A model generated the notes under the pieces. It was given only the letters and a program-made list of their open reading frames with translations, made no database searches and was not told the origin of the DNA. The position numbers were made by a program, and so were the translations under genes. A stretch of 64,000 nucleotides of DNA from the NCBI RefSeq assembly GCF_027587375.1, contig NZ_JAMXIC010000023.1, forward strand, positions 1 to 64,000, given 5' to 3'. Every line of letters begins with the position of its first letter. Within the stretch, counting starts at the first letter, position 1. Of this stretch, positions 59,226-64,000 are shown piece after piece. This DNA is from Arthrobacter sp. B2a2-09 (GTDB lineage Bacteria > Actinomycetota > Actinomycetes > Actinomycetales > Micrococcaceae).

Positions 59226-60706
59226 CCGCGAACATCTCGACCACCCAGTCGGGCGCACCCGTCACCTCGGACGCGCATTCCAAGTCCGTTGGCGCCGACG
59301 GTGCCATCATCCTGACCGACCACTACCTGGTGGAAAAGCTCGCTCAGTTCAACCGCGAGCGCGTCCCGGAGCGTGTTGTCCACGCCAAAGGTGGCGGCGC
59401 TTTCGGTACCTTCAAGACTTCCTCGGACGTTTCCAAGTACACGAAGGCAGCTTTCCTGCAGCCGGGCGTCGAGACGGACATGCTCATCCGTTTCTCCTCC
59501 GTTGCAGGTGAGAACGGCTCCCCGGACACGTGGCGCGACCCCCGCGGCTTCGCCGTCAAGTTCTACACTTCAGAGGGCAACTACGACCTCGTGGGCAACA
59601 ACACCCCGGTGTTCTTCATCCGCGACGGCATCAAGTTCCCGGACTTCATCCACTCCCAGAAGCGGCTCCCGGGCACCCACCTGCGCGACGCCGACATGCA
59701 GTGGGACTTCTGGACCCTCTCCCCCGAGTCCGCACACCAGGTCACTTGGCTCATGGGCGATCGTGGCCTGCCGGCTTCCTGGCGTGAGATGCAGGGCTAC
59801 GGCTCGCACACCTACCAGTGGATCAACGCCGAGGGCGAGCGTTTCTGGGTCAAGTACCACTTCAAGTCCAACCAGGGCGTCAAGAGCATGTCCGGCGACC
59901 AGGCTGAAGAGCTGGCCGGCTCGGATGCGGACTTCTACATCCGCGACCTCCAGGAGAACATTGCCGCCGGCAACTTCCCGTCCTGGGAACTGCACGTTCA
60001 GGTCATGCCTTACGAGGACGCCAAGACCTACCGCTTCAACCCGTTCGACCTCACCAAGGTGTGGCCGCACGCGGACTACCCGCTGATCCACGTGGGCACC
60101 ATGGAGCTCAACAAGAACCCGGAGAACTACTTCGCGCAGATCGAGCAGGCCACCTTCGCGCCGTCGAACTTCGTTCCGGGTATCGCTGCCTCACCGGACA
60201 AGATGCTGCAGGCCCGCATCTTCTCCTACGCTGACGCACACCGCTACCGTGTGGGCACCAACCACGCCCAGATCCCGGTGAACCAGCCGAAGAACCAGGT
60301 CAACAACTACAGCCAGGACGGCGCGGGACGCTACCTGTTCAACGCTCCTTCGGTTCCGGTCTACGCACCGAACTCCGTGGGTGGCCCGGCTGCTGTTGAG
60401 CCGCAGAACCCCGCCGGTGGCTGGGAGAACGACGGCGAGCTGACGCACTCCGCGCACTCCCTCCACGCCGAGGACGGCGACTTCGTTCAGGCCGGCGCGC
60501 TGTACCGCGAGGTCTACGACGACGGCGCCAAGGCCCGCCTGCTGGAGACCATCACTGGCGCCGTGGGTGGCGTCAAGAGCGCCGACATCAAGGAACGCGC
60601 CATCCAGTACTGGATCAACGTCGATGCTGAACTCGGTGCCAAGCTGCGCGCCAACCTCGGCGCAGGCGAAGGCGAGTCGGCTGCAGAGGCAGCCAACAAG
60701 CTGTAA
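59222..60706 (+). CDS. katA: Monofunctional haem catalase
   Basis: This 494-residue clade 3-type small-subunit catalase has the distal His54 in RVVHAKGGGAFG, the active Asn127 in GNNTPVFFIRD and the proximal Tyr336 in RIFSYADAHRYRVG. It disproportionates hydrogen peroxide in the cytoplasm. It overlaps the Fur-type regulator by 4 bp, so both are cotranscribed. Confidence 0.95.
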   Translation: MTANISTTQSGAPVTSDAHSKSVGADGAIILTDHYLVEKLAQFNRERVPERVVHAKGGGAFGTFKTSSDVSKYTKAAFLQPGVETDMLIRFSSVAGENGSPDTWRDPRGFAVKFYTSEGNYDLVGNNTPVFFIRDGIKFPDFIHSQKRLPGTHLRDADMQWDFWTLSPESAHQVTWLMGDRGLPASWREMQGYGSHTYQWINAEGERFWVKYHFKSNQGVKSMSGDQAEELAGSDADFYIRDLQENIAAGNFPSWELHVQVMPYEDAKTYRFNPFDLTKVWPHADYPLIHVGTMELNKNPENYFAQIEQATFAPSNFVPGIAASPDKMLQARIFSYADAHRYRVGTNHAQIPVNQPKNQVNNYSQDGAGRYLFNAPSVPVYAPNSVGGPAAVEPQNPAGGWENDGELTHSAHSLHAEDGDFVQAGALYREVYDDGAKARLLETITGAVGGVKSADIKERAIQYWINVDAELGAKLRANLGAGEGESAAEAANKL

Positions 60707-60719
60707 CAACGTCCACAAA

Positions 60720-60766
60720 CGAAGCGACCCCGCCGCGGAATCTCCGCAGCGGGGTCCCTTCGTTTA
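60720..60766 (+). terminator. Terminator after katA
   Basis: CGAAGCGACCCCGC and GCGGGGTCCCTTCG form a long GC stem with outer AACGAAG/CTTCGTT pairing and a T-stretch. Confidence 0.8.
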
Positions 60767-60834
60767 ACCGGGATTATCCACATAGCGCATTTCGGCTCTG
60801 GTCAGGCTTGTGCGGCCGTCCATAGGATCCTTTC

Positions 60835-61470
60835 ATGAGCACATTTACCGGGATCCCCGCCGCAGCCATTGAGTTCTATGCCGAGCTTGAAGAGAACAAC
60901 AACCGCGAATGGTGGTTGGCGCACAAGGACATCTACGACGCATCCATCAAGGAGCCCCTATCGCTTCTGCTTGCCGAGTTGGAGGACGAATTCGGTCCGT
61001 CCAAGATTTTCCGCCCTAACCGGGACGTCCGGTTCTCGCCCGACAAATCGCCCTATAAGACGGCGCAAGGTGCCTTCGCCGCCACCAAGGAAGGCACCGG
61101 CTTCTATGTCCAACTGAGCGCCGAAGGACTGCTCATCGGCGGCGGTTGCCACGCGTATTCGCCCGCCCAGATCAACCGCTTCCGCGCGGCTGTTGATGCG
61201 CCCGCCAGCGGCGAAGCCCTACAGCAGATCGTTGACGCAGTAGCAGCCGCGGGGTTTGCGATCGAGGGCGAAAAACTGAAGACTGTGCCGCGTGGATTCG
61301 ACAAGGACCATCCCCGGGCTGAACTGCTCAAACACAAGTCCTTGTCCGCGGGTGTCGAGTTAGGCGAGCCCGCGTGGTTGTCCACGCCCGAAGCCAGGAA
61401 GGAAATCGCTGCCCGCTGGGAGAAATTGCGGCCGCTGGTCGAGTGGATGAGCGAGCACGCCGCGCCCTGA
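60835..61470 (+). CDS. DUF2461 family protein
   Basis: This 211-residue protein has FYAELEENNNREWWLAHKDI and VRFSPDKSPYKTAQGAFAAT, the two signatures of the DUF2461/TIGR02453 family. Function is unknown. It is monocistronic and is closed by a strong terminator. Confidence 0.87.
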   Translation: MSTFTGIPAAAIEFYAELEENNNREWWLAHKDIYDASIKEPLSLLLAELEDEFGPSKIFRPNRDVRFSPDKSPYKTAQGAFAATKEGTGFYVQLSAEGLLIGGGCHAYSPAQINRFRAAVDAPASGEALQQIVDAVAAAGFAIEGEKLKTVPRGFDKDHPRAELLKHKSLSAGVELGEPAWLSTPEARKEIAARWEKLRPLVEWMSEHAAP

Positions 61471-61489
61471 TCGCCGCCAATCAACAGGA

Positions 61490-61519
61490 AACCCCCTCGG
61501 GCTGGAGCCCAAGGGGGTT
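61490..61519. terminator. Bidirectional terminator between convergent genes
   Basis: AACCCCC and GGGGGTT outer arms with inner GGGCT/AGCCC pairing, between the DUF2461 gene and the amino-acid permease. Confidence 0.85.
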
Positions 61520-61535
61520 CACCGGATCCCGCGCG

Positions 61536-63089
61536 CTAGACCTTCGTGAGATGCTCGCTGTCCTCGCCGCTCTTGTCGGAGACAGCGGCTTTCCCGGATA
61601 CCGCGGCCTTCGCCGAAGCGAACTTCTCGTTCAGGCGGGAGTGGCGCTGACCGTAGGCAAAGTAGATGGCAAGTCCGATTGCCAGCCAGATGGCGAAGAA
61701 GATCCAGGTCTCCACGGCCAGGTTTGTCATCAAGTAGACGCACAGGACGGCCGAGACCACCGGAAGCACCTTGCCGAACGGAACCCGGAAAGCCGGCTTC
61801 AGATCCGGCCGCTTCTTACGCAGGACCAGGATGCCCAGGCTCACCATGACGAAGGCGGAGAGGGTACCGATGTTGATCATTTCTTCCAGAAGATCCACGT
61901 TGGTCAGACCGGCGACGATTGCCACGGCAGCGCCACAGATGATCTGGAGGCGGACCGGCGTCGAACGCTTCTCGCTCGTCTTGGACAGCGCGCGCGGAAG
62001 CAGGCCGTCGCGGCTCATGGCAAGGACCACGCGGGCCAGGCCCATGAGCAGCACCATGATGACGGTGGTCAAACCGATCAGGGAGCCAAAGGCAATGACC
62101 TTGGCCGCGTCGGTGTTTCCAACCGCCTCGAAGGCCGTGGTCAGGGTGGGGTTCTTGGCTTCGGCGAGTTGTGTGTAGGACACCATGCCGGTCAGGGCAA
62201 GGGAGACCAGGATGTACAGCAGCGTCACGAGCGCCAGTCCGCCGAAGATGCCCCGGGGCAAGGTCTTCTGCGGGTTCTTGACCTCTTCCGCAGAGGTGGC
62301 AACCACGTCGAAGCCGATGAAGGCAAAGAACACCAAGGCTGCGCCGGCAAAGATACCCAGCGTTCCGTACTGCGCCGGGACCGCCCCGGTGAGGAAGCCG
62401 AAGAAGGACTGCTTCATCACATCCGCACCGTCGGTGCCCCCGGTAGGCTGCGATGCCGGGACAAAGGGCGTGTAGTTGGAGAACTTCACGTAGGTGAAGC
62501 CGACAACAATCACGAACAGCACCACGGCGATCTTGATCAGCGTGAAGACGTTGCCTACGCGGGCGGAGAGCTTGGTACCGAGCACGAGGAGCGCCGTGAA
62601 GATGGCGACAATCAGGAAAGCGCCCCAATAGAGATCCACACCGGCGATGTTCAAGGCCGGAGGCATATCCACGCCCATGAGCCCGAACACTTTGCTCAGG
62701 TAGATGCCCCAGTACTTGGCGATGACGGCAGCAGCCGTAAACAGTTCAAGGATGAGGTTCCAGCCAATGATCCAAGCAAGGACTTCACCCATGGTGGCGT
62801 AGGTGAAGACGTAGGCGGACCCGGCGACCGGGATCGCGGTAGCGAATTCGGCGTAGCACATGATGGCCAAGGCACACGTGACGGCCGCGACGGCGAAGGA
62901 GATCGTCACGGCGGGGCCGGCAAAATTCGCGGCGGCCTTGGCGCCGACGGAGAAGATCCCAGCACCGACGGCAACGGCGACGCCCATGATCATCAGATCC
63001 CAGGTGCTGAGGGAACGCTTGAGCTTGCGTCCGGGCTCATCGGCGTCCGCAATGGACTGCTCGATCGATTTGGTCCGGAAGAGGTTCAT
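61536..63089 (-). CDS. APC-superfamily amino-acid permease
   Basis: This 517-residue protein has 12-14 helices. The start of helix 1 reads MGVAVAVGAGIFSVG, the unwound substrate site of the cationic-amino-acid-transporter group. IGFDVVATSAEEVKNPQKTL is the conserved loop after helix 6. The C-terminus is charged. ATG 63089 was preferred over GTG 63101. Exact substrate unknown. Confidence 0.88.
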   Translation of the reverse strand: MNLFRTKSIEQSIADADEPGRKLKRSLSTWDLMIMGVAVAVGAGIFSVGAKAAANFAGPAVTISFAVAAVTCALAIMCYAEFATAIPVAGSAYVFTYATMGEVLAWIIGWNLILELFTAAAVIAKYWGIYLSKVFGLMGVDMPPALNIAGVDLYWGAFLIVAIFTALLVLGTKLSARVGNVFTLIKIAVVLFVIVVGFTYVKFSNYTPFVPASQPTGGTDGADVMKQSFFGFLTGAVPAQYGTLGIFAGAALVFFAFIGFDVVATSAEEVKNPQKTLPRGIFGGLALVTLLYILVSLALTGMVSYTQLAEAKNPTLTTAFEAVGNTDAAKVIAFGSLIGLTTVIMVLLMGLARVVLAMSRDGLLPRALSKTSEKRSTPVRLQIICGAAVAIVAGLTNVDLLEEMINIGTLSAFVMVSLGILVLRKKRPDLKPAFRVPFGKVLPVVSAVLCVYLMTNLAVETWIFFAIWLAIGLAIYFAYGQRHSRLNEKFASAKAAVSGKAAVSDKSGEDSEHLTKV

Positions 63090-63104
63090 AGAAGAGTCCA
63101 CAAT

Positions 63105-63136
63105 CTTGATGAGGTGGTAGAAACAGACTCATCAAG
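63105..63136. promoter_or_regulatory. Inverted repeat upstream of the amino-acid permease
   Basis: CTTGATGAG and CTCATCAAG arms (9 bp) lie 16 bp before the permease start. The site could be an operator. Confidence 0.5.
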
Positions 63137-63201
63137 AGTAGTGTCCAGCCAATGGACTCCCACATTTGTCCCACATCGCGAGACGCAAGAACCGCCTATC
63201 T

Positions 63202-63618
63202 TCAGAGCGTGGGGACGTTCCAATCCATCAAGGTGGAACGGATAAGGAAGCGTTTCCCCTCAGGCGATTCCACGGAGAAGCCACTCCCGCGACCGTCCAC
63301 TACGTCCACCGTCAGATGGGTGTGGGACCAGTAATTGAACTGCTCCCGGGACATCCAGAACTCCAAAGGCTGCGGCCGTTCGGCCCCGCCAATGTCGAAA
63401 AGTCCGAGTAGAACGTCCGAATCACCGGTAATGAATTCGCCGGCCGGGTAACACATGGGTGAGGAACCATCGCAGCAGCCGCCTGACTGGTGGAACATGA
63501 GCGGACCGTGTTGCTCCCACAACTTCCGAAGGAGTTCGATGGAAACGGCGGTGAGCGCCACCCGGGAAAAGTCTTCCCCGGGCAGCGTCACTGCGGCGTC
63601 AAGCCTATTGTGGGGCAT
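63202..63618 (-). CDS. DUF779 family protein
   Basis: This 138-residue protein has the family hallmark HQSGGCCDGSSPMCYPAGEF with clustered cysteines. It is usually found next to alcohol or aldehyde dehydrogenases, as here, where its start overlaps the dehydrogenase stop by one base (TAATG). Its function is unknown; a metal-linked accessory role has been assumed for the family. Confidence 0.88.
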   Translation of the reverse strand: MPHNRLDAAVTLPGEDFSRVALTAVSIELLRKLWEQHGPLMFHQSGGCCDGSSPMCYPAGEFITGDSDVLLGLFDIGGAERPQPLEFWMSREQFNYWSHTHLTVDVVDGRGSGFSVESPEGKRFLIRSTLMDWNVPTL

Positions 63619-64000
63619 TAGAACCTCAGCACCACGCGGCCGTCGATCTTGGCATGCTTCATTTCGTCAAAAACCGCGTTCACCTCGGAGAGCTCGCGTG
63701 TGGACACGGTCGGGTGGATCTTGCCCTGCGCATAGAAGTCGAGCGCTTCCTCCAGGTCCTGGCGCGTTCCCACGATCGAGCCACGGACGGTCAGGCCCTT
63801 GAGCACAATCTCGAAGATCGGGGCAGGGAAGTCGCCCGGCGGGAGTCCGTTGAAGACGATGGTCCCGCCACGTCGAGCCATGCCGATCGCCTGCCCGAAT
63901 GCCGACGGGTGCACTGCCGTGACCAAGACGCCGTGGCAGCCTCCGGTTTCCCGCTGGATGACTTCCGCGGGATCTTCGTGCAGGGCGTTGACCGTGAGCT
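63618..64000 (-). CDS. Zinc-dependent alcohol dehydrogenase, C-terminal part (cut by window)
   Basis: The last ~127 residues are present: GGCHGVLVTAVHPSAFGQAI, then RRGGTIVFNGLPPG and GSIVGTRQDLEEALDFYA, matching AdhP-like propanol-preferring dehydrogenases. The catalytic-zinc N-terminal half lies beyond base 64000. It is cotranscribed with DUF779. Confidence 0.87.
   Translation of the reverse strand, partial: LTVNALHEDPAEVIQRETGGCHGVLVTAVHPSAFGQAIGMARRGGTIVFNGLPPGDFPAPIFEIVLKGLTVRGSIVGTRQDLEEALDFYAQGKIHPTVSTRELSEVNAVFDEMKHAKIDGRVVLRF

Overview
The window comes from a high-GC actinobacterium, most likely Arthrobacter or a close Micrococcaceae relative. The evidence is the GC-rich codon use, frequent GTG and TTG starts, a DUF222/HNH remnant, DUF805, an EfeUOB iron system, a DtxR/IdeR-type operator and paired cystathionine synthase genes. 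No genus-level marker such as 16S rRNA is present, so this placement is an inference.

Chromosomal left part (1-35189). In order it holds: a frameshifted DUF222/HNH gene; a sulfonate-type ABC importer with a TauD-like dioxygenase; an aldo/keto reductase between two palindromic repeats; a GH13 glucosidase divergent from a ROK regulator; a Na+/H+ antiporter; a membrane-anchored LysM protein; a DUF805 gene between two copies of an unrecognised RNA-like repeat; tRNA-Met and tRNA-Thr; a DEAD-box helicase; an orphan KdpDE-like pair; a glutaryl-CoA-dehydrogenase-like gene; an MFS/HxlR pair; cbs with a cystathionine gamma-synthase; a DNA glycosylase; a DUF559 gene between two more palindromes; an acyl-CoA ligase; thioredoxin; and a thioesterase.

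Integrated element (35190-51033). A 53-bp perfect direct repeat, identical to the 3' part of tRNA-Tyr, bounds about 15.8 kb. Right to left it holds: an integrase and repressor; a divergent control region with paired operators; an Xis-like protein; an antirepressor; a replication protein whose gene contains six iteron-like sites; several small unknown genes; a 955-residue tape measure protein; a tail-fibre protein; an SGNH-hydrolase tail protein; a MazF-type toxin; and a lipoprotein. I see no portal, capsid, terminase, tail tube, lysis or holin gene. Nearly all genes are intact and joined by 4-bp overlaps. This looks like a phage satellite of PICI-like plan that carries its own tape measure and receptor-binding genes, rather than a decayed prophage. 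I regard it as the most unusual system in the window.

Chromosomal right part (51065-64000). In order: yajQ; a tyrosine-recombinase remnant that abuts a third copy of the RNA-like repeat; efeUOB behind a DtxR/IdeR-type operator; htpX; an MFS exporter; a Fur-type regulator overlapping catalase; a DUF2461 gene; an amino-acid permease; and DUF779 with the 3' part of an alcohol dehydrogenase cut by the window edge.

Three unrelated repeat families each bracket a single gene: the aldo/keto reductase, the DUF559 protein and the DUF805 protein. All product names rest on motifs read by eye. No database search was run.
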